Shown: piece by piece, positions 12,108 through 24,116 of the stretch
Position numbering within the stretch: position 1 is the stretch's first letter
Layout of the letters: the number at the start of each line of letters is the position of its first letter
Assembly: GCA_029706075.1 (NCBI GenBank)
Contig: JAINUG010000026.1
Location: forward strand, 6,900,674 to 6,964,673
From: Aldrovandia affinis
Taxonomy: Eukaryota > Chordata > Actinopteri > Notacanthiformes > Halosauridae
Direction of reading: 5' to 3'
DNA: 64,000 nucleotides
Notes under the pieces: model-generated
Told to the model about the DNA's origin: nothing
Seen by the model: only the letters and a program-made list of their open reading frames with translations
Database searches by the model: none
Program-made: the position numbers and the translations under genes

Positions 12108-12220
12108 TGTATAGACACTTCATTGGTGTCTAGAGCTTTTGACCCTCGTGTAATATTCTTCCAACTTGTGTAGACACTCCGTTGGTGCCTAGAGCTTTTG
12201 ACCCTCATCTCTGGGGGATA
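12108..12220. repeat. Tandem duplication next to the 3' LTR
   Basis: A unit of about 55 bp occurs twice: TAGACACTTCATTGGTGTCT followed by AGAGCTTTTGACCCTCGTG, then TAGACACTCCGTTGGTGCCT followed by AGAGCTTTTGACCCTCATC. It lies just inside the 3' LTR, where retroviruses often keep 3' noncoding control sequence. Confidence 0.7.
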
Positions 12221-14096
12221 TGGTTTCGTATATAGAGCTGGAAATGGCTAATAGCTTTTGTGGGAGAGCTCTTTTTTGCTATCCACCTATTTGAGGGAGA
12301 CACTTACAACTCAGTGTGAGGTTAGCCGCTATCATGGGAGATTGCTATACCTCTCACATGGGGCTGAATTAGTTCGCTGTTCTGAACAGCCAGGCCCTCA
12401 CAGGCCTACCCATTTTTGCCAATTGTATGTTTGCCTAACAAACATACCCAACAACCTGATCCATTTACAGCCTGTTTTACCTTCATGGCTAACATTAACA
12501 TTTTGTAAACAACATAAATTATATATATATAACATTAACAATGTGTTATGGTGTGTGTTTCCTTTGTTCCTTTTCTTGCGATCTTCACTGGAACCTCTTG
12601 GTCCAGATTCAGCGGATTCGTACTTTTTTTCCTGGGAGGTGAGAGGTTTGTCTAGCACGTGACCTCCTCGGTACTCAACTTCCCTTTTGTCTGGGAAGGG
12701 GATGGGCCACTCAGGCCAAGAAACAGGAACAAAAAGGTGCTGCATCTGGAGGGGCTTCCCTTCGACGTGTAGTGGTTCCAGGTAGGCTGGCTTTTGCACT
12801 TTACTGCTGGGCCCCAGTCGCCTGGCTTCGGGGAGTGCCGGGTGAAGTCATCCTGGCCGTCTGGGTCTCCTCCACCTGTTACTGTATAACCCTTATGCAT
12901 TTTGTTAGCATCACACAATACTTTATCCTTGCATCATCCATCAGATGCATGCCCATGTCTCTGACTGGATAAAGGTGGTGATGCGTGCTGGCGCATTGGG
13001 TGCCGAGTGGAATTATGGTGGTGGAACCTGGTTAAGCTGCAGTTCATAATAAAATCTTTGAGTTGTTATTTATACCTTAAATATGAGGATATGAGGCCTG
13101 TTTTGCTGATGCTGGGTTTTCCACATCAAATTGTTGTGGTACAATTTTCCCATGTCTGCTGTGCTAGCACGGTAATTTTGTTTTTACATTTTTCCCAGTC
13201 CCAGTCTTTGTTACAGGCTGCCATCATTCCCCCTTTGCTCACATGGGTCACACTGTGATACATGCGAGCATGGTACAGCAATAGGCTGATTGGCGCAGCC
13301 GGATGGCCAGTCCGGCAGCGCCACAAGCCATCTAAGTGAAGGTAGCAATAATTGCCGGCCCATTTCCAATTTTCGATTGTGTCTAATATATATATATTTT
13401 TGGGGGCTTGCTACGTCTACTTGTGAGACGAGCATTGGCAATGATGGAAACCTTCGGAATAAAACCAAAAGCATACAAATCAGTATGAACACATGGTACA
13501 ACATATTGCGTGGAATAGCACAACGTAAAACACTCTTTGTCAGTCATCCCTTCTCTGTAAACGGTACACCGTTACGGAATGCTCTACCATCTGGAAAACA
13601 ACAGGGTCAACAGGGGATTACTGCAAAAGTGAGTTAGTGGCTTAACAGAGTCAATTTACAATGCGCAAGGCCAATGGAATATTTTACTTTCACAGATATA
13701 ACAGACGCCAACAACGACCACTTTTCGACCTAACCTGCCCGTTCGTTTCACCTACCGCATCACCAGATATATGCGATCATTCGTATCCGAAGCTAAATAT
13801 TTTAAATACCTAATCCCGAATTGATCCACCGGTCCTACTATTACCATAGCTTTTTCCTTAAACCGTCCTGTTCCCTCATATCCACGCTTACCAAGTCCTG
13901 ATCAATAAGTTTATCAGCTAAGCATTCTCAATGCCTAATCCAATAAATGATCCGCCTTTTCCGACTATAACCATAGCTAAACTTTCATCGAAGTTGCTCT
14001 GTTATCGGTTAACCTCCTCAAACATGTTGGCTACTGTTTAAACAAACTCTCTCCTGTGTCCCTGTAATTGCGGAACGCGAGAATCTCTGTTGCGTT
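12221..14096 (-). pseudogene. Internal region of ERV-like element, coding decayed
   Basis: Minus-strand frames here (including 12398-12799, 12652-12918 and 13126-13326) are short and interrupted. None shows a reverse-transcriptase YxDD box, an integrase HHCC finger or a protease DTG. The frame at 13126-13326 contains several Cys and potential N-glycosylation sites, and one frame near 12430-12480 carries a basic RKKRNKG string. These could be debris of an envelope gene, but this is weak. The leader side (right) and the 3' side (left) keep their signals better than the middle. Confidence 0.4.
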
Positions 14097-14103
14097 ACTC
14101 ACC
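14097..14103 (-). promoter_or_regulatory. Candidate splice donor in the element leader
   Basis: On the minus strand the sequence GAAGGTGAGTAACG matches the vertebrate donor consensus AG|GTRAGT perfectly. It lies about 150 bases after the 5' LTR, a usual position for the major retroviral donor. Confidence 0.6.
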
Positions 14104-14236
14104 TTCACTGATGGGAACAGTCAAATGCCACTATAATGGGTTTTGAATAAGGCCCCAACCTTTCTCTCTATTGCGCAGTGGTGTATGTCTGGTCCCTGTC
14201 AGTGGAAGAGAGGCCGTTCTGTCGAGTGTCTGCAGG

Positions 14237-14253
14237 CCCGGGTCTCGGCACCA
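14237..14253 (-). promoter_or_regulatory. Primer binding site, tRNA-Phe-like
   Basis: On the minus strand, just inside the 5' LTR, lies TGGTGCCGAGACCCGGG. This is complementary to the 3' end of animal tRNA-Phe with one mismatch (the usual site reads TGGTGCCGAAACCCGGG). It starts minus-strand DNA synthesis and fixes the element's orientation. Confidence 0.85.
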
Positions 14254-14257
14254 AAAT

Positions 14258-14717
14258 TTTCATGGAAATTAAAACTCAGTAGGATCAGAGAGAATTTCTT
14301 TAAACAGTATTAAGCTTTAATTACGAACAGCTGCACGGAGACCCGTGTCACGCAGGACAGCGAATCTCCCGCCTTCAAATTCAAATTGATATTTATATCC
14401 AACACAACGGAAGGGGAGGGAACAATCACAAGGGGGAAGTAACAGGGCGTTAACTTACAGGTAATTGGAGCTGTGGACCAACATGAAGATATAACAGGTT
14501 GTTAGAACAGCCATCCAAGGGTCTTAAACCAATGGGAAGGAGATTTCCTGCCATGGGGGAAACGTTACAAAAGAACAATGTTCCTTTGAAGTTGTGGCGC
14601 AAAAAGCATTTGTCTCTGACCGGATCACTCCAAACTGCAGTGTCTCACTGAGTTAATTAGTGCCTGCGTGTGGATGTTCTAGCCTTACAACTTAATACAA
14701 AATGTTCTTCCTCCACA
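14258..14717 (-). repeat. 5' LTR of the ERV-like element
   Basis: A direct repeat of 11598-12055. In element orientation it runs from TGTGGAGGAAGAAC to the boundary beside the primer site. An intact LTR should hold promoter and poly(A) signals. No unambiguous TATA box was assigned. Confidence 0.9.
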
Positions 14718-14721
14718 GCAT

Positions 14722-15756
14722 ACAAATATAAATACCTACCATTCTCTTCAAAGTGCTAAATGGGACGGAAGAGAAGATGGCGGAAAGCTAGACAAAAGCT
14801 ACTTACAATTCCCTCTGACGACTAGATGGCAGCACTTATCCTGACAATCAAATATATGTCTTATGTATTTTTAGCGAGACTGATGAACTCATAGAACATT
14901 ATTTTGGAAAACTTCACATTAAAAACAAGGATATTTTTTAATCTGTTACACACGTAGGGTTTCTCTGTGGTAAAGTAGGATTTGCCAAAAAGCAAGTTAA
15001 TGCAAAATTATCAGAGGGAATGCCTGTATTAACAAAGACATACTTTCAGATATGAATTAGTAAACTCTTCATCATTTTTTTCAAGCCTAAGGTCATTAAA
15101 GAATGTTGAAAGACCTCTGCCATGACAAGAGGCCTTCTGCACCAGTTAGATTGTTCATGTAGACACATTATAGAGCATGAATACTGTACATTAATCATAA
15201 ACCACAATAGTGCAATAGTATTTACCAAAAAATAAATAAATAATCTTTCTAAAGTGCGGTTTGTTTCCCTTTTAAAACATCTAAATGATGTTGTGTTATT
15301 ATTAGTGCTCATTCTGGCTTGCATATTCACAGCACCTAGCAGTAGGGTCACGAGGGGGTGATTTTTATGGTTGACCACACTTGCAAAACCTAACCATTAT
15401 ACTAACAGTTTCTGGCTTGTAATCAAAGGCCAGTACTTAGTTCCACTACTGGCTTTTTATCTAATTTCACCCTGTTGTTAATCTACACATTAGTTTTGCG
15501 ATGTGAGTTTCAATGAAAAATTAAATGGGCAATGTTTCCATAACTGGCATCAGGAGGTCTTGGCGCCATAAATGCCACATTGCCATGAAGCTGGGCATGC
15601 ACTGTAGCCTGGAGATAGGAGGAAATAAGAAGGCTGGTGGCTTATGGGTATTTTCACAGATCTGCTAGTTTTTGTCCCATAGAGTATTGCCCTGCTTAAT
15701 TTGATCCTTACAAAAACATCAATGTGTTTAAAAAATGTGTTTTAAACCTGGACTAG
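14722..15756. other. Unique DNA, no gene seen
   Basis: The first 50 bases resemble the direct repeat at 11084-11183. The rest has no recognised feature. The 110-codon minus frame at 15046-15378 shows no domain and is considered chance. Confidence 0.45.
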
Positions 15757-15900
15757 TCATCAAAGGGTTGCGGGTTCAAATCCCAGGCTAATCCCACTAT
15801 GCTATCTTGGCCTTAAGAACAGTGGTTAACATGAACTGCTTTGAACATAGAAATGGATGATATGCATAGAAAGACGTAAGATATGGAATTCGCCCTTGAT
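15757..15900 (+). mobile_element. Degenerate tRNA-derived SINE
   Basis: A B-box-like string (GGGTTGCGGGTTCAAATCCC, 15768-15787) is followed by a decayed body. Words such as ACATGAACTGCTTTGAACAT parallel the body of the complete SINE at 24117-24343 (CTTAACCTGAATTGCTTCAG). The A box and the GGATA tail are not recognisable. This is an old copy. Confidence 0.5.
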
Positions 15901-18900
15901 GGGAGCTCCTGCCAAGCAAATAAATAATGATGATAGTCACTGATGAAGAAATATTGCATGCAGTTTTGACACTTGGTGGCACAACATCAATGTTAGCTCC
16001 ATTATTTTACATCATTGTGCATTACAGCATCGTGACTCTTGAGACAAGAGCTCAAAAGCAACCATAGGCTTGGATAACACCATCAAACCTCAGTACAGCA
16101 GATGACATCCGGAAGTGTTGAAACAGAATCTGAATCTGCAAGGGAGACTACTGTTTCTCTATTTGCCTATACCATTCTATTTGAGTCCCACACAGCCCGA
16201 GATCCAATTTTCTAACAGCCAACCCACATTCTGGATCTCTACTATTCACTGATATGAGCTGGAAAACAGTCAGAATTGCATCTTCACTTCCCGGTCCCCA
16301 ATGCTTTTAAAAATATTGAGTAGTGCAACGTAATCACAGAGATCTGAAATCAATGTTATAAAATGAATTGTATCAAAACGACTGTATGACTGAAAATAAC
16401 AAAGTTTGCTTGCTATATAGCAAGGGTCCATATTAATAGGGGTTTTGTTTTCCCATTTTCTGGACATTTTTGGAAATGCTCCAGAGACAACTATGCACAT
16501 ACACTCCTACAATATAAACCCACGAGCCAGTGAATACTTTTCACACTGTGAGCCAGACAGCATTCTACAGGAGGGCTAGAGGCAAGCATAGGAGAGGTGC
16601 ATCTCTCTCTGATGATAACAAGTAACATGTAGGTTCCTGACAAGTAGCTAGGGGGCATTTATGCAGTGGTAACCCAAGGAACCCTTGCCAATTTAAGACC
16701 ACCCTATCATGATGGGACAAAGCCAATTGTGAATTTCTGACTCCCTGTCATAATTGTCTAATGAGAGCTGAGACCCTAACTTTTGATGTCAAGTCTATCG
16801 GGCTCAGTCTAGTCTGCATACACTTTTACCAACTGAACCACTTGCAGAGCAACCTAGGGGACTGTAGTTTTTAATGAATTCTGAATTTCATTTTAATCTT
16901 TCAAGTCTTTCAAATTATGGACTGGCAAACTTTGTCAGCTTGGTTAAGTTAATGGTGTGTACTGCATAATACTGGGTCCTCCTCAATGCACACACAACCT
17001 GACAAAGTCCCCAACTGTATACAACACCAAAATCTCATTACATTTAAATAAGGTAATTCACATAAATGTAAAATAAACATAATCACAGTTAATTCACTTG
17101 CAGAGGTGTAGTTTTTTATTTGCTAAATTCTGTTTATGCAAAATGTCATTTCAATTTTACTAATATGTTGTTTTGCTTTCCATTCACGGACAATTAAGCC
17201 CCAAAAATTGACCAAAAAATTTAACAAATTCAGAAAGTCAGATAATTCAATGCTAATCATTCAAAATTACACAAAGGTACATATTCCTGCGCTGTTTGAC
17301 ATAAGATCAGAATTCAGCTGTGTTTTTTATTCAAGTCACATATTTGCAGATAGTAAAATAATTATATGTAAATGATTAATGTGCAACTTGAAAATGTTTA
17401 TTATGTATAATATACAGTACAATATTAATTTGAGACATATGTATAGACACAGTACGCACAGACCTAAATCGACGCTGTCTGACCTTCTCTTAACATTGTG
17501 TGCAGTGCCATTGTTGGAGTGAAACTTTCTCTATTTTGTGATTTTCTGTGCCGCGGCGCTGAAGCTCCCAGATAAGATGACAGACGATTGCAATACCCAC
17601 TTCAGCCAAGGATAGATGGGAGATATTTTCATTCTGGTAACGCTGCACTGGATAAAGGTCTTAAACACCACAATGATTTGGCCGGCACCTTAATTCATGT
17701 CTGGATATGGTGAGAGGAACAGCTTCATGTTTAACCCCATCCTTTCTGGAACAGACATGTTCCTTCATTTGCATCACAATTTTTAAAGCAATTTTTTCCC
17801 TTTTTTCTTTTTCTTCCCAATTTGGAATCACAAATTGCACAATTTGAGTTACTGCTATGCCACCTGCGCCTGCTGCAGCTGAAGCGCATTCACTCTTCCG
17901 ATGCACTTGCTTGGGAGCCAGTGACTATTTTACACCCTATAGGTTACACAACTATACAGGAGAGCCAGCAACAGTTGGACAGTGAGACACTCTTGGTTCT
18001 TGTGCATCTATGTTACCGTCTATCTGAATGAATGATCCTGAAAGTCCACCAAGGAGAAAACTCACAGTGATATGTTACACCTGAAGCCAGCATCCTGCCA
18101 CATGCCAAGTGAATACTGGTGGAAAAGACGAATCTGGACTCCCATCTATCTTCTTGTCAACTTGGCCTCCTTCAGGCTTAAGGTGTAGAATCTCCACAGA
18201 TGGGAGCAGGGAAACTAAGGCCACAGTTAAAATGTTCATACACTGTGGTCTCTGACTCTCAGGCTACGGTCCTGAGAGACTTTTCTGAGATGGGAAAAGA
18301 TCAGTTGTTCTTGGTTCACTGTGGTTCTGTTCCAGCCTCTATGTCAAGTTTTCCTGGTATAGAGGCCAGCAAAGGACCTGGTATAGTAGCCTATTACTAT
18401 CAGTTGCTGCCTTGTGAAACAAGCCAATTCAGATTTTTTTCCCAATTCTTTATTAAACCACCGGGAACCCTCTATGTCAAATTAGTGCAAGATTATCAGT
18501 GGTAATGAGGGAGTGATTATGTACAGAGTGGATTTGCCTGGAAGCATGTTTTAGTATGGGGAGCAATAAGCACAAGGCTAGTCCTTTAGTTTGTCACTGG
18601 TTAAAACAAGGGTGCATGGATAAGCTAATGCCTCTGCCACAAAATGGTTGACCCTAGCTTGATATATATGTTTTTGCTTGGCAATGTACTATTGACTAAT
18701 GTGAAAGCACTGAAGAATATACTTGGATTCCATACATGTAGAATACAAAACTAGCTTACCTAATGGGCTAATTGCAATTAAAGACATTTTTATCATGTCA
18801 CAAAAAACTATATTTATACTATTTATTTATTTATAAACAGATTTGAGCTAGATCAACACCATATAATCAAACAAGACCCCCTCACTCCTGTGTGATTACT

Positions 18901-21900
18901 CTTAATTATGTTCAAAGCCGCAATACAGGCAAGAGCTTTCTAGAGTGACTAGAGGTGATGAAACTCTCCGTAAACACACTTATTTGACATAGTTTACATT
19001 GTATAAGTATCATTAGTTTCATTTGTAAACAGTGGAGTTGATTTTCACAGATCACAAGCAATATCATAAAGGTGAGGTATGTTGTGACTAGTTATGGTGG
19101 GAAATGCATAAATTGTCTCATGGTGTGTGTTGGATAAAATTAAATGAGAGATTAGAAAATGTATGGGTGGTGTCTTGATGGGAGTGTAGAGGATTAACAT
19201 TGGATGTTGATGATACAAAGAAACTGAAAATCACAAATTAATGTCAGAGAAAATGCATTTGGTTAAAAATATAATAATGCTAAATTGACAGACCAACAGA
19301 CTGCCAGATCTATACACTATTTTAAAATGTTTTTATTTTAATGTCTTATTATGTTAAAATTATTTTAGTTCTTTGTGTTTTGATAAGTGCCATCCCCTTT
19401 ATTGTTTTAGAGGAGCGTGACCACTTTCACTGGTGCAAAAGTGAGTTTTTCAAAGCGTTCTGCCTCACACCCATCCAATCAAACTCCATCCTTTAGGAGC
19501 CAAAGTAAAAATAATTAACTGGTACCTTTTTATTTAGTAATTTAATTGTGAGGTTGGTATGCTGCTGCTACATTTCATACAGATGGACTGTGGTCTGTGT
19601 AGTAGATGTGGAAACGCATGACAACATGGCTTTGCCTTCAGTCAGGGCTTAGTAATGGCTTAGATCTAGCTCTTGCCCCTTTCCCATTGTGCCCCCTGCT
19701 ACCAGGCTGCCACTATCAGCTCTACTCCTGTGATTCTTAAAAAACCCTAATGGGTTCCCTGCTTTAGGCATTGCCAGTTTTGTGCAAATTCCTGTTTATT
19801 GCAATACAGGGGTACACCTCAGATTTTTTTCTCAATTGTTCCAGCTAATATGTGTGGCAACCATTAGAATCACCAGGGGATCAAATAATTATTATGGGTC
19901 GTTACAAATCCATAATGGTCTTAAACCCCAATACTGCTCTTAAACCCACCCTGAAATGTTTTATGAGAGTTCTGAACTGTTAATCTACTGCAGATCAATT
20001 CGTTTGCAACCTTCGTTCGATCAACCTTCCCCCCAGTCAACAATTAGTTCACATAGCCTAATCTAATGTTTAGTAGCTAAAACATAATTTTTGGGATGTG
20101 TAATATGAGGTAGTTAGCTACGATTCACTTCATTGATCAATGTGGCTAACTAGCTCAAGTATATTGGTGCTAAAAAGAGCGATTGACCAACAAAGTGCTG
20201 CTGCCCTCATCACTGCAGCTCTCTTCCAGGCTCTGGATGGCTTGCCTTCGCTGGGTCCCATTTTGTCTTATTGTAAGCCGCCATCTTACAGCATGGATCC
20301 TCGCGACTACCCATCTTTTCTCCATTTTATTTTGAATGACACCACCCCATAAGGAGTAACATAGCCACAAACATTACGTTTCTGATTCCATTAAAAATAC
20401 AACAACTTTATTGGATTGTTTTTACTGAAAGTTATCCCAAACTACAGTGAAGACATTGATTATCTTGCTTAGTTGCCTTTCAAGCAGTATTCAATTGAAA
20501 TTAGCTAGCTATAGCTGGTTAAATGTTACTGATATAGTCTGATATAACCATACACAACATGTATTAGATATAAAAAGCCCATTAAGCCTGCACTATATGA
20601 TACATGGTTATTATATTAGGTTATATCATCAATATTTAGCTATTTAGCTATAGCTAGAATGATCTGGTTTGTTTACTACTTGCAACGCTTTTCTTGCTTT
20701 TTTAAAGTTTAAAGGTTATGGGTCAAAGCTCACCACAAAGTGCATCCCATTACAGAACACAATTGTCTGTGCTACTGTGCTTCCATACTCCAGAGAGCAT
20801 ACTTCAAGCATGGACTGAAGTGCAAACTCAGGATCGCGGTAGTACAGAGCATGGAAGTACATGGTTTGGGACCCAGCTAATGTTTCAGGCAATTTTAATT
20901 GATGCTTAAGGGATGATACTAAAAGAAACATTTGACACCGTAAGGCAGAAGAGGATGGTTGAATGTAATGATATCCAATGGACACAAATAAGGAAACTTG
21001 ATCGTGATGAAATCTGAGAAATAAAAATATACCAAAATGGATGTTGTACAGATTAATTGCCCTCTCTTCCTTTTGTTGATTGTTGAGATGAAAGTGTGCA
21101 CATCACATCTCAATTGAAAATGTCCTGCTGGCAGCAGGTGACAATGTTAATGACACAATGGTCTGAGTTATAGACCCCCAATTTATGAACCTTGGCAAGA
21201 ATTTGTGACTTGTTTTCCTGTCATTTTTATTTGGAAGGCCCTGGAAGTCTGTGATATGAATACTAATAGCACAATGTAATGTATCTTTCTTGTTTTTCCT
21301 TATTTAATCAATAGAACTGATATGGATGAGGCTAAGCCCTGCCAAATTATGCTCTCCAGTGTACATTCAGTTCCAGTGTTTACTGCAGTGTTTGCACTTC
21401 CTTAACATGGAGTTTCTGGTTGGTAATAAGCTATAGATGCAGCTATAGATGTTCTGTCTTCAACTGCACCATTTGATGATTATATCTTCATGATGATTCA
21501 TTGTGAACCAGCAAATCAGAAAGCTTTTGAGCTGAAAGGAGACCCATTTCGGTGTTAAGAATAAGGTATCTGGCTGGTATATATGTATATAGACCAGAAA
21601 ATTGACTGACAACATAAACTAGACATTTTTCAGTATGAAAAATAATAAAGTTAAATCTACACAAATTCCAACAGCTGGGCAAACTAAAAAACTACCATCA
21701 CAAAAACACTTTTAGGTATCATTATCACTAAGATCAGGTCACACTGACTTTGCAGAATCAAAGCAAGGAGGGAAATTTATGGCAGTGTAATTAGGATGTG
21801 CACCACGCGTGCCATAGCTTCCGAACCCCCAGTGCGGTTGTGGGGAGAGTTCACAGAGACAAGCCTGGATAAGTTATTCACAGAACACTTGGCACAGCCT

Positions 21901-23035
21901 CTCCCCAACCACCCATCTACTAATGAGAACACGTGAGTGGCTTTTACTAATGTCAGCCAGACCTCAGGGGATGAAAAGGCTTCTTCACCTGGGGACAGTG
22001 TGTCTTCCCGAGAGCTAACCCACCCCTTGGTATGCCCCCCCTCAGTATCCATCACATCTCTGTGGCAGGCCTGGCAAGGTGGCAACTGTGTCACTTGTTC
22101 CTTGGGGCTTTTTCAACAGAAATTGCCAAAACCTAGTCTAAAAATATATCTTTTTTTTTTTTAAGAGAAACTTTTTTCCCCCCAAGCACGCCACACAAAT
22201 CTAGCAGCTGTGCGACTTGGCGTCCGGTCCCCATGTGGCTTTGTCTTTGCCTGCCACCTATTCTCAGCGTCCTTCAGCTTCATGCCCGTCTCCAGCAGCT
22301 GTTTGTAATTCTGCTCGTGGATGGATGGGTTTTTTTTTCAGTCGCCAAAATTGCTGTGCCCACCGTGGACTCATTTTTCAATCTGAAAACCGTGGACCGA
22401 TTTCATAATGAAGGCATCATCATTCCTCAGGGATGAATTTATAATGTCACAATGGCCCCTTGTGTACCAATGAACCCCTGCTGTGCCGACAGACACACGG
22501 TCTGCATCTTGACACCATCCCTTCCAACGCTGAGACCCTGTATATACTTTCCAAAAGCACAAGGAATAAAACCATTATCATATTCCCTCAACACCTCTCT
22601 GGAACTGTGTAGGACAGTTCAACCTAAGAACTATGTGGTTGAGGAAACACTAAAATAGAGTAACTTTTTTGTAATTCCCAGTTGGAAAATAGGCCTTATT
22701 ATATCTCCAAAAAAGTGGATGTGTGTTTAACAGCGCATTTGACAGAGTATGACACTTCAACAGGGTGTTCCAGGAAACAACACTGTTGATTGTCATTTCA
22801 TGGTACTAGAATAGCATGCTGTAGCTACTGAACTCCTGAGTTATCCTTGGAATGCTGTGCGCACATAGAGGTTTCTCCATTGCAGTTCTTCAGTAAATTA
22901 AAGTGCCTCAGCTGTAAAATATTGACCAGGGTTTTAATTGGAATAACTCCAACACACAGCCTATTAATTGAAAGAGGCTACAGGCAGGAGCACTGTATGG
23001 GGGGTGGGGGGTAGGGTCAGCCTATGCACAGCCAA
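15901..23035. other. Seven-kilobase unique noncoding stretch
   Basis: No exon, RNA gene or transposon terminus was recognised. The longest frames (up to 105 codons, for example 21777-22094 on minus and 18200-18505 on plus) lack domain motifs. A block at 17480-17840 looks like a possible conserved noncoding element and is listed separately. A G-rich run (GGGGGGTGGGGGGTAGGG) near 22998 could form a quadruplex. Confidence 0.4.
17480..17840. other. Possible conserved noncoding element
   Basis: A complex block of balanced composition includes AGATAAGATGACAG (GATA-like) near 17571 and CCTTAATTCATG near 17688. It lies in AT-rich surroundings and has no repeat signature. The call is weak and rests on texture. 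Confidence 0.2.
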
Positions 23036-23795
23036 AATGTATCAAAATAAAGGAAACACTTGAGTAAATTAAGTGTTCTTAATGATTCATTTATTATGGT
23101 GTGGGGTGCATTTTCCTGGAATGGTTTAGGTCCAGCGGCACGGTGGTGCAGTGGATAGCACTGTCGCCTCACAGTAAGAAGGTCTCGGGTTCAAATCCAG
23201 GCCGGGGGCCTTTCTGTGCGGAGTTTGCATGTTCTCCCCGTGTCCGCGTGGGTTTCCTCTGGGTACTCCGGTTTCCTCCCACAGTCCAAAGATATGCACG
23301 TTAGGCTAATTGGAGAGTCTAAATTGCCCATAGGTATGAGTGTGTGAGTGAATGGTGTGTGTGCCCTGCGATGGATTGGCGACCTGTCCAGGGTGTATTC
23401 CTGCCTCTCGCCCGGAACGCATGCTGGGATAGGCTCCAGCCCCCCCCCGCGACCCTGACTAGGAATAAGCGGCTTAGATAATGGATGGATGGATGGATGG
23501 TTTAGGTCCTCTCAACACCTCAGAGGGCAAGGTAAATGCCAATAAATACAAAGAGGCGCATGAGACAGTGTTTTCATCAAAACATTCAGTGACCACTCAT
23601 GTCCTGTGGATGGGGGCATTGTCATCCTGGAAGAGACCACTCCCATTACGATAGAAATGCTTCACCATAGGATGAAGGTGATCACTCAGAATGGCTTTGT
23701 ATTTATTTCCATTTACATGCACTGTAAAATGCACCTCACAAGAGAGCCGCCAGTATCCCTCATTTACTCAAGTGTTACCTTTACTATATCCCACT
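23036..23795 (+). mobile_element. Rearranged Tc1-like element hosting a SINE
   Basis: The ends are inverted: AGGAAACACTTGAGTAAAT at 23051-23069 and ATTTACTCAAGTGTTACCT at 23762-23780. Inside, a plus-strand transposase piece (VWGAFSWNGLGP) is interrupted by a SINE at 23134-23498 and resumes as LNTSEGKVNANKYK. From about 23576 to 23735 transposase sequence continues on the minus strand, beginning at the same aataaatacaaag word. The interior has therefore folded back on itself. It is the same family as the remnants at 1237, 50310 and 54520. No intact enzyme is possible. Confidence 0.8.
23134..23498 (+). mobile_element. tRNA-derived SINE with (GATG)n tail, copy 1
   Basis: A complete SINE flanked by a perfect 11 bp target duplication GGTTTAGGTCC (23123-23133 and 23499-23509). 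The head has pol III boxes: GTGCAGTGGATAGCACTG (A-box region) and TCGGGTTCAAATCC (B box). The body includes TTGCATGTTCTCCCCGTGTC and TGGATTGGCGACCTGTCCAG. The tail is (GATG)n. GATG tails are characteristic of the RTE-clade fish LINE Rex3, whose machinery may mobilise it. It inserted into the Tc1 transposase and is nearly identical to 38057-38438. Confidence 0.93.
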
Positions 23796-24110
23796 CTACT
23801 TCTAAATATACAAAACCCGACGGAAATACCCCCCGCCATATCATCAGGAGGCGTACATATTTCTGCTTGTGTAATTGCCTTTATACTATGTGCAGTTGGA
23901 TCAATCCATGATGACAGCCAACAAACATTTTAAATCAGCTGCAACAAGCTAAACTCAACAAACACCTTGAATAAAGCAAGCATAGATAAAAGTCAAGTAT
24001 TTAATTTAAAGGGAATCTGTACAGATGAACATTTTTATCAGGTGCTGAACATTTTCTATTTCTGGGATTCTGGAAGCATTGTGTTCAACTGAACATAAGA
24101 TTAGCATGAG
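23796..24110. other. Unique spacer, nothing recognised
   Basis: About 315 bp with no repeat, coding or RNA feature. Two overlapping frames (to 23933) run out of the Tc1 remnant and carry no domain. Confidence 0.45.
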
Positions 24111-24116
24111 GGAGTT

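Larger units (their letters stand above)
11598..14717 (-). mobile_element. LTR retroelement (ERV-like), non-autonomous
   Basis: Two LTRs of about 460 bp in direct orientation (11598-12055 and 14258-14717) enclose about 2.2 kb. The direct repeat GCAT flanks the whole element (11594-11597 and 14718-14721), a 4 bp target duplication typical of retroviral or gypsy-type integrases. The primer site and polypurine tract place it on the minus strand, with the 5' LTR on the right. A canonical splice donor in the leader suggests a retrovirus-like spliced message. No reverse transcriptase, integrase or protease motif was found inside, so gag-pol has been lost or decayed. By eye the LTRs differ at about 16 sites plus two small indels. 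Confidence 0.9.

Noticed and set aside
12523..12545. TATATA run inside the ERV-like element as a promoter
   Set aside because: It lies in the 3' interior rather than an LTR, and no start or downstream element supports promoter use.
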